Origin: an uncultured Flavobacteriaceae bacterium
GTDB taxonomy: Bacteria; Bacteroidota; Bacteroidia; Flavobacteriales; Flavobacteriaceae
DNA length: 64,000 nucleotides
Assembly (NCBI GenBank): GCA_943787295.1
Contig: CALSLW010000002.1
Span: 148,189 to 212,188, forward strand
Direction of reading: 5' to 3'
Positions 51,043 through 60,841 of the stretch are shown one piece after another. The translations under genes were made by a program, and so were the position numbers. The notes under the pieces are model-generated. The model saw only the letters and a list, made by a program, of their open reading frames with translations. It was not told the DNA's origin and did not search any database. The first letter of the stretch is position 1. Each line of letters begins with the position of its first letter.

Positions 51043-52497
51043 ATGAGATTGGATAAATTTATTCCATTACTTACAGCAATTTTGATTATTTCATCTTGTT
51101 CTGACCTTGACGACAGAGACTTCGCGGATGAAAGATTTTACACATCCTCGCATGCTTCAGCAGTATCTGCTTCTGGAGGTTCAACAGGACTAGTGGCACT
51201 AGATGCATCTATTTTAAGTTACTTAATGGCCGGTGAATCTAGTACAGATGAATTCGGTTTAAAAGCTGTTGATATTGCATTTGACTTAAGAAGTAACGAT
51301 TTAGATATGTCTGGATCTACATGGTTTGGTGGATACCACCGCTATGATAATGTTCTTCCAAATAGTAATGACACAGAACATTTGTGGGAATTCTTTTATC
51401 GAGTGATTAATCAGGCCAATGGTATCATCAATACAATACCTGATGATTCTCCAGAGGATATCTTAGTTTACAAATACAAATCAAAAACCTATAGAGCGAT
51501 CGCTTATTTTTACCTAATCAGAATTTTCCAGCACACAAATGCAGCAGATTCTGTTGAAGCCATCCCGATTGATTTTGGAGACTTTGTTGGAGAACCAAAT
51601 TCTACCGTTGGTGAAGTAAAGCAGCTAATACTTGATGACTTAACGCAGGCTTATAATGGCTTACAAGGTTATTCAAGAAGTTCAAAAGAAGAAGTTGATG
51701 CCACTGTAGTTGCAGCATTTTTAGCACGTTATCATTTAACTTATGAAAATTGGACAGAGGCTGAAAGATTTGCTTCAGAGGCAATGGCTTTTGGAAGTTT
51801 AAGTAGTGATGTTGCCCACGGGTTTGACGAGATTGGCTTGTCAGAAGCAATCTGGGGATCAGTAATTACAGCTCAGACGACAACTTTCTACAGATCATTT
51901 TTCTCTCACATGAGTCAAATTAGTGATGGTTATAGTGGCTGGAATCACTTTAAGTCAATCAATTCTAACTTGTACGATTTGATTCCTAGTACAGATGAAA
52001 GAAAGAAATGGTTTGCCGATCAAGAGTATGATCCAGGAGTAGTCATTGTACCAGGGTCATGGGGCCACTACAATTTCACTCCAAAATATACCATGTTGAA
52101 ATTCTGGGATGGACCAACATATGGTAATTTTATAGGGGACTATATTTATTTACGTAACGCAGAATTTTATCTAACAAAAGCTGAAGCTCTGGCTCGATTA
52201 AACAGAGATACAGAAGCGCAACAGGTGCTATTTGATTTAAATTCAACAAGAGATGCTAGTTATGTAAAATCTACAAGTACAGGGCAGGCACTAATCGATG
52301 AGATCATTCTTTATAGAAGAATAGAATTGTTTGGTGAAGGTGTTGCTTCTTTTGATATGGCTAGACTGGGCGTTGGTCTTAACAGACAAGATGGTCGTTT
52401 AAATCCAGTACAACCAGGAGCTGACGTAGTTGTTCCTGTTGGATCAGATAAAATGATCTTCCCAATCCCAACTTTAGAAATAGATGCGCAACAATAA
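51043..52497 (+). CDS. SusD/RagB-family nutrient-binding lipoprotein
   Basis: The surface lipoprotein lid of a SusCD transporter, 484 aa. The lipobox is ILIISSCSD (Cys19 from the chosen ATG). Helical TPR-like segments carry AIAYFYLIRIFQHTN, FLARYHLTYENWTEAERFA and the C-terminal RNAEFYLTKAEALARLN and RRIELFGEGVASFDMAR, all typical of the family. A start 24 nt upstream is also in frame but would put eight extra residues before the signal. It lies about 36 nt after susC and is followed by a hairpin terminator. Confidence 0.93.
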   Translation: MRLDKFIPLLTAILIISSCSDLDDRDFADERFYTSSHASAVSASGGSTGLVALDASILSYLMAGESSTDEFGLKAVDIAFDLRSNDLDMSGSTWFGGYHRYDNVLPNSNDTEHLWEFFYRVINQANGIINTIPDDSPEDILVYKYKSKTYRAIAYFYLIRIFQHTNAADSVEAIPIDFGDFVGEPNSTVGEVKQLILDDLTQAYNGLQGYSRSSKEEVDATVVAAFLARYHLTYENWTEAERFASEAMAFGSLSSDVAHGFDEIGLSEAIWGSVITAQTTTFYRSFFSHMSQISDGYSGWNHFKSINSNLYDLIPSTDERKKWFADQEYDPGVVIVPGSWGHYNFTPKYTMLKFWDGPTYGNFIGDYIYLRNAEFYLTKAEALARLNRDTEAQQVLFDLNSTRDASYVKSTSTGQALIDEIILYRRIELFGEGVASFDMARLGVGLNRQDGRLNPVQPGADVVVPVGSDKMIFPIPTLEIDAQQ

Positions 52498-52516
52498 TAG
52501 TTGACTTAAAACACAA

Positions 52517-52549
52517 AAAACCAGAGAAAGTTTCTCTGGTTTTTTTTTG
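52517..52549 (+). terminator. Terminator after the first susD
   Basis: The perfect stem ACCAGAGAAA/TTTCTCTGGT is followed by a run of T, 20 nt after the susD stop. It separates the two SusCD loci into distinct transcripts. Confidence 0.85.
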
Positions 52550-52979
52550 CTCAAAATTTAAGCAAATATTAGAAACCTGCTGTGTTGAATTACTTGCTTT
52601 ATCATTAACTTTATAGATTGGAATACGCACTCCTTAAGCAGCAAACCATCATTATCGAGAAATTAATTGGCTTAATCTTCTTCATTTAAGGGTAAATTAT
52701 TCACTGTAAAAAAGCTCTCGCTATTCCTTCTATAAAAATCAAATTTCATAAAAAGTATAGTAAAAAGAGTGAAATCAATCTATTTCACAACTTATTGCTT
52801 AAAAAAAAGGATTGTTTTTAGTGAACATTAAGAAGTTTTGATTCAAGAAATAAATTTTACAAGTAGTTTATTCATGTATTGATATGTTAAAAATCAAACA
52901 TAATTATTAAAAATTAAGGTTTTATTAACATAAGTTAAAAAAAAAAGATAGTTTTGTTATTATTAACTATATATATAAC
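52550..52979. other. Intergenic region before the second susC
   Basis: About 430 bp with no gene seen. Most of it is the second copy of the susC leader. Confidence 0.6.
52587..52979 (+). repeat. susC leader, copy 2 (shared with 47390-47831)
   Basis: About 390 bp homologous to the leader of the first susC, ending at the start codon. The box TAGTTTTG near 52950 matches TAnnTTTG, about 24 nt before the ATG. The rest differs from copy 1 by substitutions and short indels. Confidence 0.8.
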
Positions 52980-55775
52980 ATGAAAAAACTACTATTATTA
53001 ATCCCATCGTTGATGATTATGTCATTTAGCGGTTGGGCACAAAAGACAGTAACAGGATCAGTTCTTGACGAAGGTGGTCTTCCTCTTCCGGGAGCAAGTG
53101 TTATTGAAAAAGGAACTAGCAATGGTGTTTCGACTGATTTTGATGGAAATTTTTCTATTGAAATTTCAGAAGGAAATATATTAGAGGTTTCATTTATCGG
53201 TTATTCTTCAGAATTGATTACTGTTGGCGATCAAGACAATTACTCAGTAACTCTTAATCCTTCAAATGAATTAGAAGAAATTATCGTAACTGGTCAGGGA
53301 TCTGGTATTGAGAAAAGAAAATTATCAACTACTGTAGATGTTCTCAATGAAAAAGATATTGACAAGCTACCAGCTAGACAGATCGATCAACTTTTACAGT
53401 CTACCACGCCTAGTGCGCAGATACGTTTAAGTTCTGGTCAACCAGGTACTGCATCAATCATCAGAACACGTGGAGCACTTTCTGCTGCAACTTCATCAAC
53501 CCCTGTTGTAATTGTTGATGGTATCCGTGTAGATAATTTGAACTCTAATCCATCTTTGGCACAAGACACTGGTGGTGCAGATATCTCGGCCTTAGCTGAT
53601 ATTCCTATTGAATCTATTGAGCGTATTGAATACATCAAAGGGGGAGCTGCAACTACTCTTTACGGTGCAGATGCTGCCAACGGTGTAATTCAGATTATTA
53701 CTAAAAAAGGGAAAGCAGGAACCAGTAAAGTCTTTTTTGAAACCCGTTTGGGCTCTATTCGAGCTACAGAAGATTTCTTAAAATACTCTCGTACTGCTGA
53801 AGCATTATTCGATCCAGGTTTACTTAACGAATATCGTATTGGAATGAGTGGAGGAACAGAAGTTTCTACTTACAACTTTTCTGCTTCGCTTTATAAAGAT
53901 GATTCTTATAATGATTTGAATGAACAGATTAAACGTTCTTTCACTTTTGGATTAACACGTAATATTAGTGATAAACTAAAATACCAAGCATCCATGTCGT
54001 ATGTAAACATGGACTCCAATCTAGACTTTAACGCCAACACTTCATTTAGTCGTTTTTCAGGATTCGAAGGGGGTGGTCGCGGAGACCTAGACACAATGGA
54101 TGACGAGACTTGGCAATCTGAATTAGAACGATCAAGAAATCTTGCAAACACCATCGATATTACCAATCGCGTAAATCGATTTACAGCTTCAAATAAATTC
54201 ACTTACGAAGCTGGTAAAAACATCACCGCTAACTTTACAACTGGTGTTGATTTCCGTTCTTTTGTACAACAACGAAATGACACTAATGAGATGCAAATTT
54301 ATCAAGGAACAATTCCTGCGGGATCCGCTGATAGAGCATCGTTAGATCGAATGATTAGAAATAATTTCACACTAACTACTGATTTCAACCTTACTCATCG
54401 TGGGGCGTTAGATAACTTTGAATTTGTTACTATAGTTGGTGCACAGTTTTTTAGAAAATCTGATCGACAAAATTTAGTTTCTGGAAGTGGAGGAGTAGAT
54501 GGTTCAACTTCTGTCAATACCTTTCCAACTAAAACATCAACTGATTTTGTCCTTGAGAATGCTAACTACGGAGTTTATCTTTTAGAGAATGTCGGTATCT
54601 ATGATGTAGCATTCCTAGAGTTTGGTGGACGTTTAGATTACAATACAGCAGCTGGAGGCAACTCTTCAGCGATCTTTCTTCCAAAGTTTGGTATAACTTA
54701 TAACATTTCAGACCATGACTTTTATGAAGGTTCTAGTATAAGTAATGTAGTTAGTTCAATCAAGCTACGTGCAAACTATGGAGAAGCTACCAATTTTGCA
54801 GGTGCATTTTCACAAGACCGTACCTTTGCATTAGAGTCTTTTCTTGGTAAACCAGCTTTCCGATTTGCTAACCCAGGAAATCCAGATTTAAAATCTGAGA
54901 CTGTTCAAACAAGCGAGATCGGCCTAGAGCTTGGGTTTTTGGATAACCGAATCAACTTTTCAGGGACTTACTACAAAGGGATAACTAAAGATGCACTCTT
55001 TACTCCTTCACAACCACCTTCTTCTGGATTGTTATCGCAAATACAAAATATTGGTGAAATCGAGAATAGCGGAGTTGAATTAGCTATAAACGCAGCAGTA
55101 ATTCAAAACGATAAACATAATTTAAATCTTTCATTATCCTATAATACCAACGAAAATACAGTAACCAGCATGGGTGGTGCAGCACCATTTAATGTAGGTG
55201 GATTTTCTGTGATTGGTTCATGGGTTGAAGAAGGTCAAAGTCTTGGATATCTTCGCGGAACAGCTGCTACACCAAATGGTGATGGCACTTACACTTTTAC
55301 GCCTAACGAAACCCTAGGGAAAACATTTGCTCCAACTTTTGGATCTATTTCTCTAAACTACTCCTATGACAAATTTAACTTCTTTGCTTCTGGAGACTAT
55401 CAAATGGATGGAAATATCGTGGATTTATCTTTCTTACTTCGTCACCTACGAGGTGTAGACAATACAGGTATTCCTGATGATTTAGTAGGGACTACCTCCC
55501 CATTTAATTATGTTAATTATTTCACCTTTGAAAATGACTTCTTCAAAATAAGAAATATTGGGGTTACCTATAACTTCGGACAAACTGATATTTTTAGCAA
55601 TATTAGTGTAGGGTTTACTGCTACTAATCCATTCAATTGGACTACTGGTCTTTGGGATCCTGAAACTACAGGAAGTGGTATTGGAACACAGAATGGATTT
55701 AGTAGTGGAGGTTTCTACTACGGGACAGAATCTGCTCCAAGAACATTTATTACTTCTATTCGATTTGAATTTTAA
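52980..55775 (+). CDS. SusC/RagA-family TonB-dependent outer-membrane receptor
   Basis: An intact receptor of 931 aa. Signal peptide to FSGWAQ, CarboxypepD_reg-like domain (SVLDEGGLPLPGASV, STDFDGNFSI), plug domain (IIRTRGALSAATSSTPVVI, YGADAANGVIQIITKKGK) and barrel ending in aromatic ITSIRFEF. The N-terminal 100 residues resemble those of the first SusC, but the barrel is shorter and different, so the two probably take up different substrates. susD follows after 11 nt. Confidence 0.95.
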   Translation: MKKLLLLIPSLMIMSFSGWAQKTVTGSVLDEGGLPLPGASVIEKGTSNGVSTDFDGNFSIEISEGNILEVSFIGYSSELITVGDQDNYSVTLNPSNELEEIIVTGQGSGIEKRKLSTTVDVLNEKDIDKLPARQIDQLLQSTTPSAQIRLSSGQPGTASIIRTRGALSAATSSTPVVIVDGIRVDNLNSNPSLAQDTGGADISALADIPIESIERIEYIKGGAATTLYGADAANGVIQIITKKGKAGTSKVFFETRLGSIRATEDFLKYSRTAEALFDPGLLNEYRIGMSGGTEVSTYNFSASLYKDDSYNDLNEQIKRSFTFGLTRNISDKLKYQASMSYVNMDSNLDFNANTSFSRFSGFEGGGRGDLDTMDDETWQSELERSRNLANTIDITNRVNRFTASNKFTYEAGKNITANFTTGVDFRSFVQQRNDTNEMQIYQGTIPAGSADRASLDRMIRNNFTLTTDFNLTHRGALDNFEFVTIVGAQFFRKSDRQNLVSGSGGVDGSTSVNTFPTKTSTDFVLENANYGVYLLENVGIYDVAFLEFGGRLDYNTAAGGNSSAIFLPKFGITYNISDHDFYEGSSISNVVSSIKLRANYGEATNFAGAFSQDRTFALESFLGKPAFRFANPGNPDLKSETVQTSEIGLELGFLDNRINFSGTYYKGITKDALFTPSQPPSSGLLSQIQNIGEIENSGVELAINAAVIQNDKHNLNLSLSYNTNENTVTSMGGAAPFNVGGFSVIGSWVEEGQSLGYLRGTAATPNGDGTYTFTPNETLGKTFAPTFGSISLNYSYDKFNFFASGDYQMDGNIVDLSFLLRHLRGVDNTGIPDDLVGTTSPFNYVNYFTFENDFFKIRNIGVTYNFGQTDIFSNISVGFTATNPFNWTTGLWDPETTGSGIGTQNGFSSGGFYYGTESAPRTFITSIRFEF

Positions 55776-55786
55776 AATATACTCAC

Positions 55787-57223
55787 ATGAAAAAAAATAT
55801 AATCACTTACATCGCAGCAGTATTTCTGATTTCAGGATGTAATAGCGACTTCTCTGATGTGGTTGACTTTAAACAAGTCACCAACCCGAATTTATCGGAA
55901 GGCTCTGTTGTAGGCTTACCAAACTCCTCAGCGCTTTGGAAATCTGGGATTGAACGCGAAATTTCGCGAACACTAAATGAAATTTTAATCCTTGCCGAAT
56001 TAGGATCTGACAATTATGTTAACATTCAGACCTATTTCAGTCAATTCATGGATAATATGGATATTAGAACAACAGACCCTGATATTCGAGACACCCAGAA
56101 TGAGATTGCTCGTGTAATGAGAATGGCTGAATATGGGATTGCAACGGTAGGACCTAACGATCCTGACTATTCAGCAGTAACTGAGGCCGAGTTTAACTTT
56201 TATTTAGGTTATGCTCGTATGTTAGCAGGAATGTATTTTTCTAAGCTTCCTCAAGAGACCTTAGGAGTTCCAGTAACATCTGATGATCTATATGCAAATG
56301 CAATTACTTCGTTCAATGCGGCTATCTCATTAAACCCTTCAGCAGAATATCATCTAGCAAAAGCACGTGCCAATTATTATTTAGGTAATAAGTCAGAGGC
56401 CGTAGCCGCAGCTACAGCTGCTATTAGTGCAGATGATGATTTTTTACGTTCAGCTGAATATGATGAACTAGAGGGACCTTCAAACACCATGGAAGATGCT
56501 CTATATGAGCGAGGAACTTTTGATGATTTTCAACCCCTTCCTTCTTTGGATTTCTTGGATCCTAAATACTCTTTTGTTGATGCAAATGTTGACCCTTCAG
56601 TTCATTACTTAAAAGCAGAAGAAGCCTACCTAATCCTTGCTGAAGCTCATTTATCTGATGGTAATGTTGCTGCTGCACAACAGAACCTTACAAGTCTATT
56701 GGCCTTAGTAGCTACGAGAGACGTAAGGGAAGTTGATGATAGCGGAGAGACTAGAGGGAATCAATCTAATGCAGTAGATGACTCAACACGTCCTAGTAGC
56801 TCAGAAGTAACTGTTAATGGTCGCTCAGGATTGATTTTAGATCGTGATAATGGTGATGTTAGCATACCATCAGTGTCGGGAACTTCTCTTACAGCATCAG
56901 AGATTGCTGCAATGGGAGCAGATGATGCAGGTTTAGCTTTAATTTATCGTACACGTCAAGAAATATTCATTGCAGAAGGTATACGTTTTGTTGATATGGG
57001 TATTAAACTTGTTATTAACGAAAATGAAATTCTACAAAATGAAAATATAAGTGATGGTGACGCTGGAACTGTCGCTGTAGTACCTTCATTTATCGATGCC
57101 GTTAAAAATGATCTTGACGGGATTACGTTCGACGCTGCAAACAATTCTGCTGCAACTACAGTTGATGTTACTGCAATACTTATTCAAAACAAAACTTCGA
57201 GTTCTGTTGTTCCATTTGAATAA
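55787..57223 (+). CDS. SusD/RagB-family nutrient-binding lipoprotein
   Basis: The partner of the second SusC, 478 aa. The lipobox is FLISGCNSD (Cys18). Helical repeats carry FNFYLGYARMLAGMYF, AEYHLAKARANYYLGNKSEA and KAEEAYLILAEAHLSDGN, with RTRQEIFIAEGIRFVDMGIK near the C-terminus as in other SusD proteins. No sulfatase, glycosidase or peptidase gene accompanies the locus, so the nutrient cannot be inferred. Confidence 0.9.
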   Translation: MKKNIITYIAAVFLISGCNSDFSDVVDFKQVTNPNLSEGSVVGLPNSSALWKSGIEREISRTLNEILILAELGSDNYVNIQTYFSQFMDNMDIRTTDPDIRDTQNEIARVMRMAEYGIATVGPNDPDYSAVTEAEFNFYLGYARMLAGMYFSKLPQETLGVPVTSDDLYANAITSFNAAISLNPSAEYHLAKARANYYLGNKSEAVAAATAAISADDDFLRSAEYDELEGPSNTMEDALYERGTFDDFQPLPSLDFLDPKYSFVDANVDPSVHYLKAEEAYLILAEAHLSDGNVAAAQQNLTSLLALVATRDVREVDDSGETRGNQSNAVDDSTRPSSSEVTVNGRSGLILDRDNGDVSIPSVSGTSLTASEIAAMGADDAGLALIYRTRQEIFIAEGIRFVDMGIKLVINENEILQNENISDGDAGTVAVVPSFIDAVKNDLDGITFDAANNSAATTVDVTAILIQNKTSSSVVPFE

Positions 57224-57272
57224 GAATATTATTATTTAATTTACTAGAAATTAATTTTACTAGTGATCATAG

Positions 57273-57303
57273 AAAAACCACCTCTTTGAGGTGGTTTTTT
57301 TTT
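57273..57303 (+). terminator. Terminator after the second susD
   Basis: The stem AACCACCTC-ttt-GAGGTGGTT is followed by a run of T, about 50 nt after the susD stop and just before rlmB. Confidence 0.85.
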
Positions 57304-57326
57304 ATCTTTCAAATTCAAAATTTATC

Positions 57327-58064
57327 ATGGAGAAACAAGAAATTTATGGTGTTAGAGCCATTATTGAATGTATTGAGGCTAATCAGTCTATTGAAAAAGT
57401 ATGGCTGTTAAAAGGACAGGCTAGCCCCATTTTTAAACAACTAGAGTATCTTCTAAGAGAAAAGAATGTCGCACACAGCTATGTCCCTAAAGAGCGTTTA
57501 GATCGCTTTAATGCAAAAAATCATCAAGGTGCGATTGCCGCGATTTCTCCCATCGATTTTGTTCCCCTAGAAGAAATGATAGACAAAGCCATGGAAAAAG
57601 ATACCCCTCCGCTTTTTTTGTTATTGGATCAAATCACTGATACTCGAAACCTAGGAGCCATAATACGTTCAGCCTCTGCGACAGGAGTGGATGGGATTAT
57701 TCTTCCTCAAACTGGGAGTGCAAGAATCAATTCAGATACCATTAAAACTTCGGCAGGAGCAATTTTCTCTGTTCCCCTAGCAAAAGTAGACCACCTAAAA
57801 GATGCTATCTTTCAATTACAGGCTTGTAATATTAAAACCGTTGGCATGTCTGAAAAAGCAGAAAGCACCATCTATCAAGAAGACATCGCCGGCCCTATTG
57901 CGCTCGTAATGGGATCAGAAGAAAAAGGGATCGCAAAAGGTACTTTGGCCACATTAGACAAAACTGTCAAATTACCTATGCTGGGAAGTATTTCTTCCCT
58001 AAATGTATCTGTGGCTTGTGGTACAGTACTGTATGAAGTCATTCGTCAGAGAAATTATAACTAG
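57327..58064 (+). CDS. rlmB: 23S rRNA 2'-O-ribose guanosine methyltransferase RlmB (SpoU/TrmH family)
   Basis: A SPOUT-fold SAM-dependent methyltransferase (245 aa). An N-terminal substrate-binding domain begins IYGVRAIIECIEA. The catalytic domain has motif 1 LLDQITDTRNLGAIIRSA, motif 2 ALVMGSEEKGI and motif 3 KLPMLGSISSLNVSVA, which form the trefoil-knot SAM site. The ATG at 57327 is chosen because the in-frame upstream start lies inside the susD terminator. rarA follows after 2 nt. Confidence 0.93.
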   Translation: MEKQEIYGVRAIIECIEANQSIEKVWLLKGQASPIFKQLEYLLREKNVAHSYVPKERLDRFNAKNHQGAIAAISPIDFVPLEEMIDKAMEKDTPPLFLLLDQITDTRNLGAIIRSASATGVDGIILPQTGSARINSDTIKTSAGAIFSVPLAKVDHLKDAIFQLQACNIKTVGMSEKAESTIYQEDIAGPIALVMGSEEKGIAKGTLATLDKTVKLPMLGSISSLNVSVACGTVLYEVIRQRNYN

Positions 58065-58066
58065 AG

Positions 58067-59344
58067 ATGCAATCACCATTAGCAGAACGCTTACGCCCTC
58101 AAACTTTACCCGACTATGTTGGTCAAAGTCACTTGGTAGGCGAAGAAGGGGCGCTCTCCCAAATGATTGCTAGTGGTAATTTACCTTCATTACTTTTGTG
58201 GGGACCCCCGGGGACAGGTAAAACCACCTTAGCCACCCTAATTGCAAAAGTACACGAACGGCCTTTTTATAATCTTTCTGCCATACATTCTGGTGTTAAA
58301 GAAGTGAGAGAAGTCATCGAAAAAGCAAAACAATCTGGTGGACTTTTTACGAATAAAGGGCCCCTACTTTTTATTGATGAGATCCACCGCTTCAGCAAAT
58401 CTCAACAAGATTCTCTATTAGGCGCGGTAGAAAAAGGGTATGTTACTTTAATCGGAGCAACTACAGAAAATCCCAGTTTTGAAGTCATCAACGCCCTTTT
58501 ATCTCGTTGTCAAACCTTTACCCTAAAACCCCTTCAAGCGGCAGATTTAAGAACCTTATTGAAAAGAGCAATCGAAACAGATGCTGTATTAAGCAAATAC
58601 AAAATTGACCTAAAAGAAGATAAAGCACTATTGAGTTTATCAGGTGGAGACGCAAGAAAACTCCTATCGCTTTTAGAATTGGTGGTGCTCTCTGCAACTG
58701 ACAAAGAAATAATCATCACAAATGACTTAGTCTTAAAACAAGCACAAACCAATACCGTATTATTTGATAAAAAGGGAGACTTACATTACGACATTGCTTC
58801 GGCTTTTATAAAATCAATTCGCGGAAGTGACCCAAACGCTGCAGTATATTGGTTGGCGCGATTAATTGAAGGCGGAGAAGATGTGAAATTTATCGCAAGA
58901 AGATTATTGATTTCTGCCTCAGAAGATATTGGGAATGCAAATCCTACTGCATTGGTTTTAGCAAATACCACTTTCCAATCTGTACAAGCCATTGGATTGC
59001 CAGAAGCAAGAATAATTTTAAGTCAATGTACTACCTATCTCGCCTGTAGCCCAAAGAGTAATGCGGCATATTTAGCCATTGATAAAAGCCTACAAATGGT
59101 GAAAGAAACAGGAAACCTAGCTGTGCCCTTACATTTGAGAAATGCCCCTACTCAGTTAATGAAAGAACTAGATTATGGGAAAGGCTATCTCTATGCACAT
59201 GACTATCCCAATAATTTCGTCCAACAAAATTACCTCCCCGAAGAGATTCAAGGGACCGTATTTTATCAACCAGGAGGAAATCCAAAAGAAGAACAGTTTA
59301 AACGTTTCTTAAACGATCGCTGGGGAGAGCACTACCACTATTAA
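58067..59344 (+). CDS. rarA: Replication-associated recombination protein A (RarA/MgsA AAA+ ATPase)
   Basis: A clamp-loader-like AAA+ ATPase (425 aa) acting at stalled replication forks. Walker A is [16 protein letters not shown], Walker B is [16 protein letters not shown], and sensor 1 is [14 protein letters not shown]. The C-terminal tetramerisation domain includes [14 protein letters not shown] and [14 protein letters not shown]. It is in an operon with rlmB. Its stop overlaps the convergent trkH stop by 4 bp. Confidence 0.96.
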   Translation: MQSPLAERLRPQTLPDYVGQSHLVGEEGALSQMIASGNLPSLLLWGPPGTGKTTLATLIAKVHERPFYNLSAIHSGVKEVREVIEKAKQSGGLFTNKGPLLFIDEIHRFSKSQQDSLLGAVEKGYVTLIGATTENPSFEVINALLSRCQTFTLKPLQAADLRTLLKRAIETDAVLSKYKIDLKEDKALLSLSGGDARKLLSLLELVVLSATDKEIIITNDLVLKQAQTNTVLFDKKGDLHYDIASAFIKSIRGSDPNAAVYWLARLIEGGEDVKFIARRLLISASEDIGNANPTALVLANTTFQSVQAIGLPEARIILSQCTTYLACSPKSNAAYLAIDKSLQMVKETGNLAVPLHLRNAPTQLMKELDYGKGYLYAHDYPNNFVQQNYLPEEIQGTVFYQPGGNPKEEQFKRFLNDRWGEHYHY

Positions 59345-60840
59345 ATTCTTTTCCAAAAGAAGGGTGTAAACAAAATCAAAACGGTGAAAAGCTCTAAACG
59401 TCCTAGCAACATTAAGAAGGACGCCCACCATTTTCCTGCCATAGATAATCCATTAAAAGAAAAAGCTGGTCCAAAATCTCCTAAAGCAGGCCCCACATTT
59501 CCTAGACTTGATGCAGCTACTCCAATTGATGAAACAAAATCAAGCCCTAGAACAGAAAAGCCCAGTGTGCCGATGATAAATGACAGCATATACAAAATAA
59601 AAAAACCGTAAATGTTTTGGATTACATTATCCTGTACAACAGCTTTATTGTAGCGAATTTGCAAAACTGCATTAGGGTGCAAAGCACGATTAAACTCTAA
59701 GAATCCACTTTTAATCATTAAATAATGACGCACTCCTTTTATCCCACCAGAGGTAGAGCCAGCTGACCCACCCATAAACATTAAGGCAAAAAATAGCACT
59801 GTCAAAACAGGAGTCCAAGCTGTAAAATCTGCCGTCACAAATCCAGTGGTGGTCACTACTGCTACAATTTGGAATAAAGCATGCCTAATCGCACTTTCAA
59901 CTTCGCCTAAAACCTGTGGGTGATTAAAAGATGTTGAAGCAGATAAATCTACTGTAGTATAAAGAACTACGGCTACAATTAAAACAGAAAAGAAAATCAT
60001 TCTACTAAAAAAACGAAACTCTTCGTCCTTGAATATTTTTTTTATTTGTCCTGTTAAGGCAAAATAACTCAGTACAAAATTCATCCCAGCAACAAACATA
60101 AAAAAGGTGATGATATATTGTATCAATGGCTGATTATTCCAAAAAGCAACACTGGTATTTTTTGTTGAAAAACCACCCGTAGATACTGTACTCATAGCGT
60201 GATTAATAGCGTCAAAAAGTGACATCCCTGCAAACCATAATAGAACAGTTTCAACAAGCGTGAATCCAACATATATAAACCACAAACGCTTTGCCGTATC
60301 TGTAATCCTGGGGTGTAATTTATCACTACTTGGTCCAGGAGCTTCCGCAGTAAACAACTGCATTCCACCTATGCCTAAGAGCGGTAAGATTGCAATCGCT
60401 AAAACGATGATTCCCATCCCCCCTATCCAATGTGTAGTGCTGCGCCAAAATAACACTCCTTTTGGGACTACCTCTATATCAGCCAGTACAGACGAACCCG
60501 TAGTTGTATAACCAGACATCGTCTCAAAAAAAGCACTAGATACGTCTTGAAAAACACCCGTAAACAGATAAGGTAACATTCCAGAGATTGTCATCAAGAG
60601 CCAGCCTAAACTCACTACGAGATATCCATCTCTTTTGTTCAGCTGTTTTTGGTGATTACGGCTAATCAACATCAAAATAATCCCAACAAGTAAAGTTAGT
60701 AATGAAGCTAATGATAAAGGGAGGGTTTGTCCATCTTTAGTAAGGATACTTACAAAACTAGACAGCAGCATAAACCCACCATTAAACAGGAGTAAAACTC
60801 CCATCAAATAACATATAATTTCGCTGTTTAGCTTATGCAT
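59341..60840 (-). CDS. trkH: Trk potassium uptake transmembrane subunit TrkH
   Basis: The potassium-conducting subunit, 499 aa, inner membrane, four M1-P-M2 repeats. Filter-region loops are visible: SGYTTTGSSVL, STVSTGGFSTKN, VVTTTGFVTADF and SSLGNVGPALGDF. It starts 1 nt after trkA, so both parts of the transporter are made from one transcript. Confidence 0.97.
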   Translation of the reverse strand: MHKLNSEIICYLMGVLLLFNGGFMLLSSFVSILTKDGQTLPLSLASLLTLLVGIILMLISRNHQKQLNKRDGYLVVSLGWLLMTISGMLPYLFTGVFQDVSSAFFETMSGYTTTGSSVLADIEVVPKGVLFWRSTTHWIGGMGIIVLAIAILPLLGIGGMQLFTAEAPGPSSDKLHPRITDTAKRLWFIYVGFTLVETVLLWFAGMSLFDAINHAMSTVSTGGFSTKNTSVAFWNNQPLIQYIITFFMFVAGMNFVLSYFALTGQIKKIFKDEEFRFFSRMIFFSVLIVAVVLYTTVDLSASTSFNHPQVLGEVESAIRHALFQIVAVVTTTGFVTADFTAWTPVLTVLFFALMFMGGSAGSTSGGIKGVRHYLMIKSGFLEFNRALHPNAVLQIRYNKAVVQDNVIQNIYGFFILYMLSFIIGTLGFSVLGLDFVSSIGVAASSLGNVGPALGDFGPAFSFNGLSMAGKWWASFLMLLGRLELFTVLILFTPFFWKRI

Positions 60841-60841
60841 C

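Noticed and set aside
47832..57223. A polysaccharide utilisation locus with a defined substrate
   Set aside because: Only SusC and SusD genes are present. I saw no glycosidase, lyase, sulfatase, peptidase or regulator gene, so naming a substrate would be guesswork.
57291..57326. Longer N-terminus for RlmB
   Set aside because: The extension starts within the terminator stem-loop and T run of the upstream susD gene, and homologues begin near EKQEIYGVRAI.
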